Below are positions 13,901-22,996 of a stretch of DNA of 64,000 nucleotides, in pieces (within the stretch, counting starts at the first letter, position 1; each line of letters begins with the position of its first letter). A program made the translations under genes and the position numbers. The DNA is from Psococerastis gibbosa (taxonomy: Eukaryota > Arthropoda > Insecta > Psocodea > Psocidae): positions 46,373,469 through 46,437,468 of the forward strand of contig OZ020485.1 of assembly GCA_963971405.1 (NCBI GenBank), given 5' to 3'. Below the pieces are notes generated by a model. It ran no database searches. It was given only the letters and a program-made list of their open reading frames with translations, and was not told the DNA's origin.

Positions 13901-16296
13901 GCGACAGAAGAATTTGCTGCCGTACAAACGACCGCACACGCAGCGCACTGGCGCCAGCTCTAGGTATGTAAGACCCGGTACACAAACAAAGGCGATTTCA
14001 ACGCGGCAGTAGCGCTGTAAAATGTGTTGGCGCAAAAATGCAGAGATTTCTGCCGCTAAGCGTTCTGAAATAGACTAAGTTTTTGCACCAACCCATTTGC
14101 TCGATGTCCCAGTGTGAATGCCGCATTGAATTCACCTTTGTCGACATATGCTGACGTATGCCATGTAAAAAATTTAGCATTGTGTGTTTGTAACATTACA
14201 CGCTAAATTCCTGGTTTGGTTGTTCTATATGTTATGTTATATGGAGTATTTTATCGTTCGGATTGTAGAATCCACCCTTAGTATTATGAGCACAGTTAAT
14301 TTATATTCTATCCATAATTCCTCTGTTTCAGAGCCAACATATTCTCGCCGTCACTACCCGGCGAGCCCGTCTGTCCGTATTCGAAACAGTTTGTGCACTC
14401 GAAGAGCTCGCAATATAAGAAGATGAAGATGGAATGGCGAAACAATGTGTACCTGGCGAGAAGTAAGATTCAGGGACTGGGACTGTATGCGGCGCGCGAC
14501 CTGGAGAGGCACACCATGGTCATTGAGTATATAGGGGAGATTATCCGGGGGGAGCTGAGTGAGAGCCGCGAGAAGCAGTACGAAGCAAGGGTGAGTCACT
14601 GTCACTGCTAATGTTAAGGTGTGTCGAGCTCAACAGGTGACCAAGTCTTACCGAAGATAGAGAGAAAGTCAACTGTATTTCCTTGGGGTATTCAAGCCCC
14701 ACACTAGCTACATTATCTAGTGATGCTTCGGAGGGTATGGATCCCGGGTTGAAAAAACTATTTAATTAAATCTCAAGCATTTAAATAGAACCTTGGCGTG
14801 CTCCTCGCCTTCTAAGAAATGTGCAGATACCCCATTTGTGCAGTTTAATGCTCGCAGGAACTTATTTTCCCGTTATAAAAAATCACGCGTGGCTTCATTG
14901 GAGTAAGGGAATTACTTTGTATTTTATTTGATGTTTCAGAACCGCGGGATCTATATGTTCCGGTTGGACGAGGAGCGAGTTGTGGACGCGACCATCAGTG
15001 GCGGTCTGGCGCGGTACATCAACCACTCGTGCAACCCGAACTGCGTCACGGAAATCGTCGAAGTTGATCGAGACCTGAGAATTATTATTTTTGCAAAACG
15101 GCGCATTGCACGGGGCGAAGAGGTGAGAACTTTTCGCGTTTCTCTTAGACACATAAGTACAAGGAGGAAGGGCTCCTCTACATTTTCATGTGTAGTGTGT
15201 GGCCTTTAATAACACAGACTGGTCGTAATTATTTAATTTCTCCAACCGTTCTCTTCACACTACCCGTTTTTTGTTGTTCAAATCCGTTTACATAACTGGG
15301 GAAAAAAATGACTATACAATCAATATGTAGAAAAACCCTTCTTCTTTCTACTAATTATTAGACTCGTATCTGTACTTAGTTAAGTCATGCTTTCGCCTGT
15401 TACATTGTGTCAATGGTAAAATTGGCCATTACCGCTTGTAGCTGGTGTAGGTTAACATCGAGGACGTATACCATTTTACACATTTAGTGGTCCCAGCACG
15501 AAGCGTTTATCTGTTTGTGCATCGGCCAACTACTCGTTCGATTTTACCGAAACTTGGCATGGCGGTTCCGGGACCATTTCTTCTATTTTGGACTAACTTA
15601 ATTTTGGTGGGTTTACCCTCCACAAACGGCTTCAACTTTTTTTTAATTCACATACGGTGTATTTTAGTCATTAATAATGTAATGGTCTCTTCCCCCCTAA
15701 TTGTTTGGTTATGTTGAAAAGACCCAACTTTTCATTTTAAAAGAAATTACTGAGAAACCATTCCATCGATGGTTCTTAAATTCTGGTATGATTTAGGCGT
15801 TAAATAGAGAAAAGAACGTTGCTTTCTCAACCAAGTTTTGGTTGTTTGAGTTAAAATGACACTCGAGTAACTCGTTATCCGACTTGGTTAAGTCGAGCTA
15901 ACACCTTTTACATGTATTTGCTCATTGGCACTGGTTTGGGTTGACATCGAGGAGTAAACCAGTTTGCCAATGGCTAGAAATTAATTCGGAAACAATAGCA
16001 ATCATGTCTGAAAACCGATGGGGTCGCTGGCAGGGCAAAGTTCAACACTACAAGTAAACCTACTCCTATAAAAAGCCCTTCAATAATCAGATTAAAAATT
16101 TTTTTGAAAACATTAGAGGAGACATTTCATGCCTCACTCTTATTAATGCCCTGTTTCCCGGTTCTATCCTTTGACCTCACTGGAGTTGTTTTTTTGTTTT
16201 CAGCTCGCCTACGATTACAAATTTGACATTGAGGACGACCAGCACAAGATCCCATGCCTCTGTGGTGCTCCTAATTGTCGCAAATGGATGAATTAA
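1394..16296 (+). CDS. trr: Trithorax-related (KMT2C/KMT2D-type) histone H3K4 methyltransferase, C-terminal part, 11 exons
   Basis: This is the C-terminal half of a nuclear SET-domain enzyme that methylates histone H3 lysine 4, in this family mostly at enhancers within a COMPASS-like complex. Exons (all GT-AG, phases match): 1394-4933, 5640-5810, 7509-8212, 8819-8930, 9600-9875, 10820-11068, 11686-11977, 13801-13963, 14332-14590, 14940-15122, 16204-16296. They join to 2013 codons plus TAA. In order, counting residue 1 at 1394: acidic start; Ser/Thr-Pro repeats; LxxLL boxes; Gln-rich part; basic nuclear-localisation-like stretch; conserved PPLSVMEP region; CxxC..CGSNC zinc segment; extended PHD (about 1500-1610); FYRN/FYRC (about 1650-1782); WDR5-binding ARSEP at 1811-1815; SET with NHSCNPNC at 1950-1957; post-[11 protein letters not shown]. 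The ePHD-FYRN-FYRC-SET order and the ARSEP motif point to KMT2C/D rather than KMT2A/B. There is no start codon: the first exon follows a splice acceptor, so the N-terminus lies upstream. Confidence 0.96.
4934..5639 (+). other. trr intron a-b with a possible cassette exon
   Basis: The intron contains a TTA microsatellite (4947-4963) and two poly-A runs (5130 and 5370). It also holds a 96-bp open segment at 5003-5098 between an AG and a GT that keeps phase 0 (see findings). Confidence 0.7.
5640..5810 (+). CDS. trr: trr exon b
   Basis: A 171-bp exon, phase 0 on both sides, encoding 57 residues beginning [15 protein letters not shown] and ending FPALHVIK. It follows acceptor gttctctag and precedes donor gtacaag. 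It continues the conserved GFYEE segment directly, which supports the junction. Confidence 0.92.
5811..7508 (+). other. trr intron b-c filled with dispersed repeats
   Basis: 5875-6200 is a copy of a dispersed repeat with TGTCTGTCTGTCTGT and a 'gaaatttggcatgtaggt' motif; a reverse-oriented relative is at 58290-58775. 6430-6695 shares long similarity with 31200-31440, including a poly-C tract (6549-6572) and the end GAAAGCATGTTCGAGTAAAC. 7220-7440 is one copy of the 'agaaatgctcctct' repeat also found near 13290, 43720 and 56080. Confidence 0.7.
7509..8212 (+). CDS. trr: trr exon c: conserved zinc-binding segment before the ePHD
   Basis: A 704-bp exon (phase 0 in, phase 2 out). After a Pro-rich start comes a predicted helical segment ([20 protein letters not shown]), then [12 protein letters not shown] and, about 45 residues on, [10 protein letters not shown]. 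The paired CxxC and CxxxC resemble the CRHCDV...FCSSNC region of vertebrate KMT2C/D. GC content is clearly higher than in the flanking introns. Confidence 0.93.
8213..8818 (+). other. trr intron c-d
   Basis: A 606-bp intron with donor gtacttg and an acceptor preceded by a TTA repeat and T run. I see no repeat family or extra exon in it. Confidence 0.75.
8819..8930 (+). CDS. trr: trr exon d: start of the extended PHD finger
   Basis: A 112-bp exon that completes a split Arg codon and encodes [14 protein letters not shown]...[11 protein letters not shown]. The CLFC pair is the first zinc ligand pair of the extended PHD. Donor is cag/gtaagtc. Confidence 0.95.
8931..9599 (+). other. trr intron d-e: LINE tail directly at the splice donor, then a SINE
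   Basis: Just after GTAAGT the minus strand reads [20 protein letters not shown], a typical RTE-type LINE C-terminus, with its CTT-rich tail touching the donor (8937-9115). 9324-9490 is a tRNA-derived SINE with A box tagtctagtggt and B box ggttcgagcc. Confidence 0.65.
9324..9490 (+). mobile_element. tRNA-derived SINE copy
   Basis: The pol III A box (tagtctagtggt) and B box (ggttcgagcc) are spaced as in a tRNA, followed by a body with 'gacctgggtccacccaac'. The same body recurs at 10550-10620 and, inverted, at 41165-41300. The tRNA-like head lacks a proper cloverleaf and CCA end, so it is a SINE and not a tRNA gene. Confidence 0.65.
9600..9875 (+). CDS. trr: trr exon e: extended PHD core
   Basis: A 276-bp, phase 0 exon encoding the ePHD core: [30 protein letters not shown], then [13 protein letters not shown] and [11 protein letters not shown]. 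The spacing of Cys and His matches the KMT2C/D ePHD. In mammals the ePHD of these enzymes reads the histone H4 tail; that role is inferred here from the family. Confidence 0.95.
9876..10819 (+). other. trr intron e-f with three decayed SINE heads
   Basis: The intron contains 'catagtccagttggtagaat' (9905), 'gtagtctagttggtcgaatt' (10524) and 'aataatccagttaggagagc' (10665). All three are variants of the SINE seen at 9324. No extra exon was found. Confidence 0.6.
10820..11068 (+). CDS. trr: trr exon f: ePHD end and start of FYRN
   Basis: A 249-bp, phase 0 exon. It begins [18 protein letters not shown], closing the ePHD. It then carries [15 protein letters not shown] and the FYRN sequence [19 protein letters not shown]...YIYPVGYKI. 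Confidence 0.95.
11069..11685 (+). other. trr intron f-g with two poly-G runs
   Basis: A 617-bp intron with G runs at about 11119-11134 and 11405-11420 around an AT-rich segment. The sequences just outside the runs both contain 'atcac' repeats. Possibly an insertion with homopolymer ends; not classified. Confidence 0.55.
11686..11977 (+). CDS. trr: trr exon g: FYRN end and FYRC
   Basis: A 292-bp exon (phase 0 in, phase 1 out). It begins [20 protein letters not shown], finishing FYRN, and continues into FYRC with the [13 protein letters not shown] and [16 protein letters not shown] segments. FYRN and FYRC fold together as a single module in this family. Confidence 0.95.
12057..12195. repeat. 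Dispersed 140-bp repeat, copy 1
   Basis: It begins 'atcgcatacaatcaattta' and ends 'cacaagtgcaagcacgt'. Close relatives are at 12526-12660 (same intron) and 48423-48560 (pyruvate kinase intron). No coding capacity; it may be a SINE or a degraded LINE tail. Confidence 0.7.
12526..12660. repeat. Dispersed 140-bp repeat, copy 2
   Basis: Same orientation as the copy at 12057 and about 330 bp downstream of its end. It shares 'aatttaatgaatgtatccg' and 'gactcgcacaagtgcaagc'. Confidence 0.7.
13801..13963 (+). CDS. trr: trr exon h: WDR5-interaction (Win) motif
   Basis: A 163-bp exon encoding [20 protein letters not shown] and then [15 protein letters not shown]. Arg 1812 in GCARSEP is the arginine that in KMT2 proteins inserts into WDR5. 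The exon lies behind a 1.8-kb intron rich in repeats. Confidence 0.95.
13964..14331 (+). other. trr intron h-i
   Basis: A 368-bp intron. 13970-14170 resembles a degenerate copy of the GGCCCGGTACACA MITE family (starts 'gacccggtacacaaac'). The acceptor is ctctgtttcag. Confidence 0.6.
14332..14590 (+). CDS. trr: trr exon i: N-terminal half of SET
   Basis: A 259-bp exon beginning at a split Arg codon. It contains [20 protein letters not shown] and [26 protein letters not shown] and EYIGEIIR are SET motif I and the adjoining cofactor-binding strand. Confidence 0.96.
14591..14939 (+). other. trr intron i-j
   Basis: A 349-bp intron between two SET exons. I see no repeat or extra exon in it. Confidence 0.75.
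14940..15122 (+). CDS. trr: trr exon j: SET catalytic core
   Basis: A 183-bp, phase 0 exon encoding [19 protein letters not shown], then [11 protein letters not shown] and [22 protein letters not shown] forms the S-adenosylmethionine pocket and pseudoknot of SET enzymes; all expected residues are present. Confidence 0.97.
15123..16203 (+). other. trr intron j-k with a dispersed repeat
   Basis: 15485-15900 is a degraded relative of the repeat at 5875-6440 (shares the 'gaaacttggcatggcggt' type motif and a block of the following text). The rest shows nothing recognisable. Confidence 0.6.
16204..16296 (+). CDS. trr: trr exon k: last SET strand and post-SET, with stop
   Basis: A 93-bp terminal exon encoding [17 protein letters not shown], then [13 protein letters not shown] and TAA at 16294-16296. 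The YDY tyrosine is the catalytic-site tyrosine, and CxCx4C is the post-SET zinc site. Ending in KWMN is normal for KMT2 proteins, so this is the true C-terminus. No convincing poly(A) signal lies close by; an AATAAA near 17062 is possible. Confidence 0.97.
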   Translation, partial: LAYDYKFDIEDDQHKIPCLCGAPNCRKWMN

Positions 16297-19200
16297 CGTC
16301 TTATTGCCTTCACAATTGTTGTTGTTGTTGTTTACCCAACCGTAAGAAGCCTTCTGCTCCACACACTTAGAAATACGCCAGGGCCTTATTTTTTACGCAT
16401 TTTTCGAGTTAACTCTGTTTTGTAAAAGCACTTTTTTTTTAAGAGAGAGCTGGCGGTAAAACATACCCACGCCAGAAATGCATCTAAATCGGTTAGTTTT
16501 TTTTGTTAATTTAATGAACAACTTTTCTTCTTCCGGCTCTGCAGCCCTTGATGGGCTTTGGCCTCGCGGAGGTCGGTTTCTAATTCGTCCTTCCAGTGGT
16601 TTTGTAGACGTCCCTACAGTCGTCTTCCCGTCATGCTTGCTTTGTACAGTTTTTTAGTTCTTAGAACGTGTCCCAACGGTTGCTCATTATTAAAAATTTC
16701 GACTATCCAAAATGTAGAAGACAATCTAATCTTCTTCTGAGGTAACTGTCTTAACCATTGGTTGGCAGCAACTCCCCCACATATTATCCTCCAGCAGGCT
16801 GATCATGGCGATTATAATACCGGGGTTTAAATAATACCAGGGATTATTTATACCCCGGTATTATAATCGCCATGATGAGCCTCTTCAGTTCTTTGTAGGT
16901 TTGAGCTCCTGCGTCCTCCTTCAGTTGGTCCATGAATGTCTGAATACACCATGTTAATAGGTATTTCTAATTTTTCATGTAGTAATTTTGTAATTTGATA
17001 ATTCAGTAAATTTTCTATCCGCTATCTGTTTAATACAAAAACTAAGGAAGTCTTGTTTGCAATAAAAATCTGGATAGACTAAATCTTTAATAACTAGCGT
17101 AGTAAAGTAAATACGAAATGAAAGCTTACCGATACTGGGGTGATGCAGGGGTAGCCCAATTTTTGCGGTCAGCATCCTCTTAATAATACGTGAGAGCGTT
17201 TATTTTTAGATAGAAAGGAAGAAAATTTTCTTTATTTTCCATATGGGCGAATTTTAACGCATTTGTCACCTTTACTTTCCGTTATGTAAAAGCCGTTTTG
17301 TAAATCCTGCTTGATGTTTTTTATTTTTATTATTATTATTATTATCATCGTTAGATTATTATTATTATTTTTTTTTTTTTTTTTTTCAGAACAGTGCTAC
17401 TAATGCACGGACTTATTTAATAGATTCGCATATTTGCGCCTTTGCACATTTTGACCTGGAAAATACTCTTTCCTAGCTTTTACGAAAGATGCAATGCATG
17501 AACCCTTCTGTTTTATTTAAACAAACATTGCCTGTTATTCTTTGAATACAATTGTAAGGAAGAGAGTCCAACATAAAAAAAAAAATTAAATTTTTTGAGG
17601 GCATATTGCTCACCCTTTTTCATATATTATTATATTGCGCAGGAAATAGTGATTGCGGAGATTCCTTCACATTTTTACATGTAGTTAGGGATCATCAATA
17701 CCGTTTGGCCAAAGTTGTGGAAGGAGTTGTAATAGACAACTTCCATATAGAATTACCTTCTGTGATTGGGTTGCCAATTCCCAATTATAGCGCCCATGAT
17801 TGACTTAAGGAGAATCCTCGCTCTGATTGTTAATTGGTTGGCTTGGGTAGAGCATTCATTCCCGCCATAAATAATTTATGAATTTACAGCAACTGTAGTT
17901 GTTAATCTACACCCAAAGATAGGCTATTGGTCCAACTGTTATTTTAAAGTTAACTTAATTTTAATTCAAATGATCAACAGGGCCAGCTACTATTTCGTCG
18001 TAAAATTAATGAAATAAAGTAAAAAGTGATAAGATATGCCTCTTTCCATAAGTAATCATAGGCTCCATTTTTGGGAACTGACAACTCAAAGGGCCATTTT
18101 GCCATATTTTTTTTAAATTTCTATAAGAAAGTTGTCCATACTCAAAATCTCATGGCTTACATGTATGTTTTAGTGGCGGTCTCAGACTATATATGTATAT
18201 CAAAAAAACATAGGGACATTTATTATAATTTATAGTTTAAAACGGATGACTCTACTATCAATGATTTTTTTTTTAAACGTAAACCGGATAGTGAGGTTTC
18301 CGATTTCCTCCTAAATTTAGTGAATAAATTATATTTATTCAATCATGTGAATTGGCAATTCTACGAATTCTGTCGGTTTTCTATTATTATTTAATTTTAA
18401 TTTGTCAGGCTACTAATACTTCAGTACCTTTCTTTAGGAACGATAAGAAGATTAGATATAGGAGGTATTGTCTTAAGAAGTAGGGTTCCACTTCTTTGTC
18501 ATGCGACGGCTAAATAGAAGAAGGAAGCGAATATCTCGAGAAAATAGTCTTCTCATGAACAAATGGAAATGTTTTTTTTTTCTTTTTTCACAAAGTCAAA
18601 TTTCTCATGACATTTCAATCGTAGAGTCATAAATGAGGTGTTCTAAAGCAGAAGAAATGTTGCTCTTCATTTTGATTTATAGTGTTTCGCCACCGCTAAC
18701 ATATATTGGCCACAGTCTTGTAACTTCTTCGATCTGACATCCTCAGTGACCGTTACTTTTGACAAATCAGGTGCAATAACTGTGGCCGATCAGTATTAGT
18801 GACAGCTACAAAATGTACATCCAAGCGTAGAGGATTATTTTTTCTAGTGTATGATATATCATGTTATGGCTCTATGATAGATATTTCATGAGAAATTTGA
18901 TTTTGAGCAAAATATGGAAACAGAGCCCATTCATGAAAAAAAATGTCTACCTGAGTATTCATAGAAACCGGCAATAATTCATAAAATATTTTAGCACTCT
19001 ATATAAAAAAATCCAATCAGTTTCTAAAATAAAACAGTAAGTATTTAAAATCCTTAAATAAAAAATAAATAATTTGTTCCATTACTAATCCAACCTAGCG
19101 GAGTCAGGGCTATATTACATGCCCTCCGGAGCATGGCCAGAAAATGTACCACTACTCTGTATGTCCTGACTTAAATCAACATCCTTAGTACTATCCTGTT

Positions 19201-20020
19201 TAAAACAAATCTCAAATATCTCTTTGGGGTGTAGTCTTAAAATATAAAGATGTGATTTGTTTGCTCTATCATTATTAGTACTCGAGAATCGAAATTTATC
19301 TTCGCGAGTGTGAATGTCACATCCCTCCCGTATAGTTTGTTCTAGTTTGTCCATTGACTGTATTACGTCCCTGTTGGATTGTCTGTAAGGCAGCTCCATA
19401 TAATTTTGATGTAAATGCAATCAAAAGGCGTCCAAATAAAGTATGCTTGTATATTAGTCTAGACACCGCTTCACGATCATTGAACCAGTACCTTGAGCCT
19501 TAGGCTTAGGCCTTAGTACCTTTTCACTTTGGTTTGTTGATGTAAAGATGGCGCTCTGGGTACATTTCAAGCCGACGTTCTTAACGGGTTGGTACAGGGT
19601 CTTAAGATAATAGCTGTACACTTGAAACCTTTTTGTGTATTTTTTGTTTTGTTTAATTTTATTGTACCTTCTATATATTTTTCGTTTTGTAAACTCTTTG
19701 AAGACTGTACAAAAATTAGATTATTACATAAATTCATACTGCATATGCATAGATTATATTTTAATTATATGGACAAAAGATTTTTGTCTTATTATTATGT
19801 GAATAAAGTTAATAAAAAAAGTGTATTGACCATATTAATTTACCTAGAAAGAAAAACGAGTAGGCAGACTTGCAGTCTACATGCGGACTATTTACCCGAA
19901 CGATCCACTACTGCCTCATTAAATCAGTTTAAAGGCCTCAGAAATGTAGGAGCAACTGCAGCCGAAGCCCAGAATCGCAAGGAGTGGAAGAGAACCTGCC
20001 GTATCGCTGATCCCTCTTAA
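16297..20020. other. Intergenic: 3' flank of trr and decayed repeats
   Basis: 16520-16640 (minus) is an RTE-type LINE tail reading DELETDLREAKAHQGLQSRK. 16797-16881 is a palindromic MITE. 17330-17390 is an ATT/T-rich microsatellite. 18640-18760 is a copy of the 'agaaatg' repeat. 19915-20017 (plus) ends EAQNRKEWKRTCR, again a LINE tail. No gene was seen. Confidence 0.6.
16797..16881. mobile_element. Palindromic MITE, GATCATGGCGATTATAATACC family
   Basis: The left arm ggctgatcatggcgattat is answered by its complement in the right arm, with a centre of about 25 bp. Longer relatives lie at 28917-29072, 44854-45530 and 49038-49233, all starting with the same gatcatggcgat.. tip. Confidence 0.8.
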
Positions 20021-20399
20021 GGTGCCCATTCCATTGACCGGCTAGGGCTATTTCCAACAACGGTGACGTGGTAGCAGACATTCAAGACTTAGGTGGCGTT
20101 TCCACAGACCTCGTATTGCAGAATTGACGGAAATGTTTATTTTCCTCTATGACATAGTTAAAATTGACCAATGATCATACAGTAAAATCACAAACAAACT
20201 GAAATTAAAAAATGGCGTCATGGGATATGTTAGTACAAACATTTTAATAGATTCCTATAAAAAGAAAAATTCTAATTTCCGTCATTGTCATTTGCATTCT
20301 GCAATGCGAGATCGATGGAAACGCAACCTAAGTCTTGAATGTCTGCTACCACGTCAGTGTTTTTGGAAATAGCCCTAGCCGGTCAATGGAATGGGCGCC
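20021..20399. mobile_element. GGCG hairpin MITE with a second hairpin nested at its apex
   Basis: The outer ends GGTGCCCATTCCATTGACC and their complement are flanked by TAA on both sides (20018-20020 and 20400-20402). At the apex, after 'gtagcagacattcaagac', sits a second palindrome (20092-20328) bordered by TTA/TAA. The 3-bp TWA duplication suggests PIF/Harbinger mobilisation. Confidence 0.85.
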
Positions 20400-20692
20400 T
20401 AAGGATAAAAGAGAGGAAAAAGTAAAGTAATGCATGTCTTAATTGAACTTTTTTTAAGTAAGTAATAATATTTTAGATTATAAAATTTAAATTGACTCCA
20501 CGATTAATTCGGAGGTGACCAGGATTCGACACGCACATAGACTGACTGATAGTCTCAGCGCGTAATCATGTCCTGCCATATGTTCCCCAGCTGCAGTTGC
20601 GAACAGGCTCTGTTGTGATGGATTCAAATTGGTATGACCCTTGGTAATATGTTTATTTTGTATATTCAAGATTTATTGCATCCATATCCACT

Positions 20693-20935
20693 AGGAGGGC
20701 ACGCTGGATCGGACACCTGCTTCGGCATGATAACATAGTCAGCTGCGTCATTGAGGGGACCATGGAAGGTGTAAATCGACGGGGACGGCAACGAAACGAA
20801 TATCTCCAACAAGTTAGACATGATTTGGGGATAACGTCCTATGTGGAGCTGAAGAGGGCATGTCAAAATCGCGGAGACTGGAGACATCGCTGCAATATGT
20901 TGCTGCCAACCAGCCATCATCCGGCTGTAACTTGA
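20693..20935 (+). pseudogene. RTE-type LINE reverse transcriptase C-terminal fragment
   Basis: The open frame begins RRARWIGHLLRHDN, continues through GVNRRGRQRNEYLQQVRHDL and ends with RGDWRHRC, then TGA. WIGHLLR, the RRGR block and the final DWR are the usual end of RTE-type LINE polyproteins. The upstream polymerase is missing, so this is a 5'-truncated copy. Confidence 0.75.
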
Positions 20936-21480
20936 AGAAGATTCAAGATTTGACAACTTACTTTCCTATTGAAATTCATAGAGTAGGTAATAACGGTGGG
21001 CCCGACCGTCCTTAAGTCCATTTATGCCTCTTCTAGTGAAGTGGGGCGATCATCATGGTAATTTCGACTCTTGCCAAACAACTGCCGCAGGTTTTTCAAC
21101 CAGCATGTTCTTCTCAATCTTCTGACTGAAAAATATTTGGATTTGACGTCCTTACTCTATGTATTTAAGTAGGAAAGTTGGCCATTATACATGGTCACAT
21201 TATAGTTATTGCAATGTGCAAATCCCAAGATAGCCCATTATTGTAGCTGCTGGCCGTGTGAAATAAAAGTTGGATTTGCTGACATAGACACGGGCTGCTG
21301 AATGGTTCCGAGATGGACAAATGAACTGTAATAGATGAGTTGATTATTGTATCAGCCTCCCACATTATAAGCCGGCTGCAAACTGTTTGCGCGCGGCTTG
21401 GGCTGCGCGTTTAAATAGGGGCCAGGAAGATATGGAAACGGGATTTGAACCTTTCCGCTGACCACTAACGGACTTGGTGC

Positions 21481-21629
21481 CAATGGCGGATCCACAGGGG
21501 GGTCATTACACCCCCCCCCCCCAATGAGTAAATTCACAAGATAATAAAAAAAATTGAATAAAACTCAAATTTTCAACCAACAAATTATCTTTTAAACACC
21601 CCCTAAATTTTCCGCTGGATCCGCCCTTG
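21481..21629. mobile_element. Short element with GGCGGATCCA ends and poly-C run
   Basis: Its ends CAATGGCGGATCCA and TGGATCCGCCCTTG are inverted repeats, with a C run just inside the left end. A related copy is at 22799-22996. Superfamily is unclear because no matching target duplication is visible. Confidence 0.6.
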
Positions 21630-22798
21630 CAGCAAGGACGGATACGGGGGGGTAGGGGGGGGGGTAGTTCCGGTGGTCAGCATACCACCCCGGCACGGTG
21701 GAGAATCGTGTCCGAATCCCGTTCTCGTCATTATCTCCATATCGATACTTTAATAATAATATCTATTTTCAATGTTATCTATGTCGACAAAAATATATTT
21801 GTTCTTGCTATACAGTAAAATGAATGTTTGGCCAGTCGAAAGGGAATTGTTTTCCGAACACGCGTGGATATCAAAATCTCATTTTCGCCAATAATTTTGG
21901 ATTTATGTGGTTTGCCAATTATTAAGGTATCGATATCTTCCTTTTTCTAACTCCCCTATGCCTGTAGAGGATCGAGGCTTTGCACAAAGTTAAATATGTA
22001 GGTTGGCCTACTGTACACCTCCAATTTGAACCAGTGTCATTCTAATCTATTGTACATAGTGTGAATTTCCTCCTGAAGTGTCACATTATTATCAAGTGTA
22101 AATTTAAAACTGCTATGCTAGAATTAAAATAAATAAAATTGCACTATTATATTTTAATATAAGTTCCCTCCAAATTTTGAATTACAATAATTCAAGCGCG
22201 AAAAAGTTTTTCATTTCAGTAAAAAACTTTATTTCACATTTTTTAACGTAACAAAATCCATTATTTTCTCATTTGCATGTTTCTCGTAAAATTCCTGACA
22301 CTCACCCGGCAATTCCTGACTGTCAGGGGGAATCCCTGACTTCTGGTAACCTTACCTATAGCCTACTGCGAAGAAGAGGTTAACAATTTACTATACCTAG
22401 TTGAAAACAAATTCAAATATACATAGTCGACCAATCTAAAAAATCAGAACTAAGCCCATACGTAGGCTACTAATGCAAGTTTTCACTATTTTTTTATATA
22501 TTAAAATAACTTTTTATTGTTATGGCCGTTCCCCCAAAGTATCGGTAATGTTTCCAGCTGTCTATACGGGCAGTGGCGTGACAATAGGTTTTCGAAGGGG
22601 GGTTACACCCCCCCCCCCCTCCATTTTCATTAAATGTAGAAGAAGGGTATAGTCTTAATTCTCATGGACGGACAAAGCTTTAAAATTACGCGGCATGTCC
22701 CTTTCGCAGGCGCCAGAGGGCTCGGGAGACCCGGAATCTGGGGAAAATTTTTTGAAAAAAGAGGCCTAGCTGAATTAGTGAATTAGTGGGGTTATACG

Positions 22799-22996
22799 CA
22801 AGGGCGGATCCACAACGGGGGGGGGGGGGGTCATGACCCCACTGACACAAGCATAAATTCATAAGATAGACTACCTAGTAAAAAATAAAAAAAAATAAAA
22901 CTCAACTGTTCAACAATCAAATTACCGTTTAAACTTACAAGTAACAAACTGTAACACCCCCCCCCCCCCATAAATTTTCCACTGGATCCGCCATTT
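22799..22996. mobile_element. Short element with GGCGGATCCA ends and poly-G/poly-C runs
   Basis: The left end CAAGGGCGGATCCA is followed by a G run, and a C run precedes the right end TGGATCCGCC. The internal 'aattcataagata' text matches the copy at 21481. Confidence 0.6.

Larger units (their letters stand above)
20400..22996. other. Intergenic: LINE tail, SINE piece and G/C-run elements
   Basis: 20490-20640 is a minus-strand SINE fragment ('aggtgaccaggattcgac'). 20693-20935 is a LINE tail. 21481-21629 and 22799-22996 are related short elements with GGCGGATCCA ends and poly-C/G runs. No gene was seen. Confidence 0.6.

Noticed and set aside
19589..20020. 143-codon ORF as a gene
   Set aside because: The first two thirds is AT-rich random-looking sequence; only the last 30 residues resemble a LINE tail.
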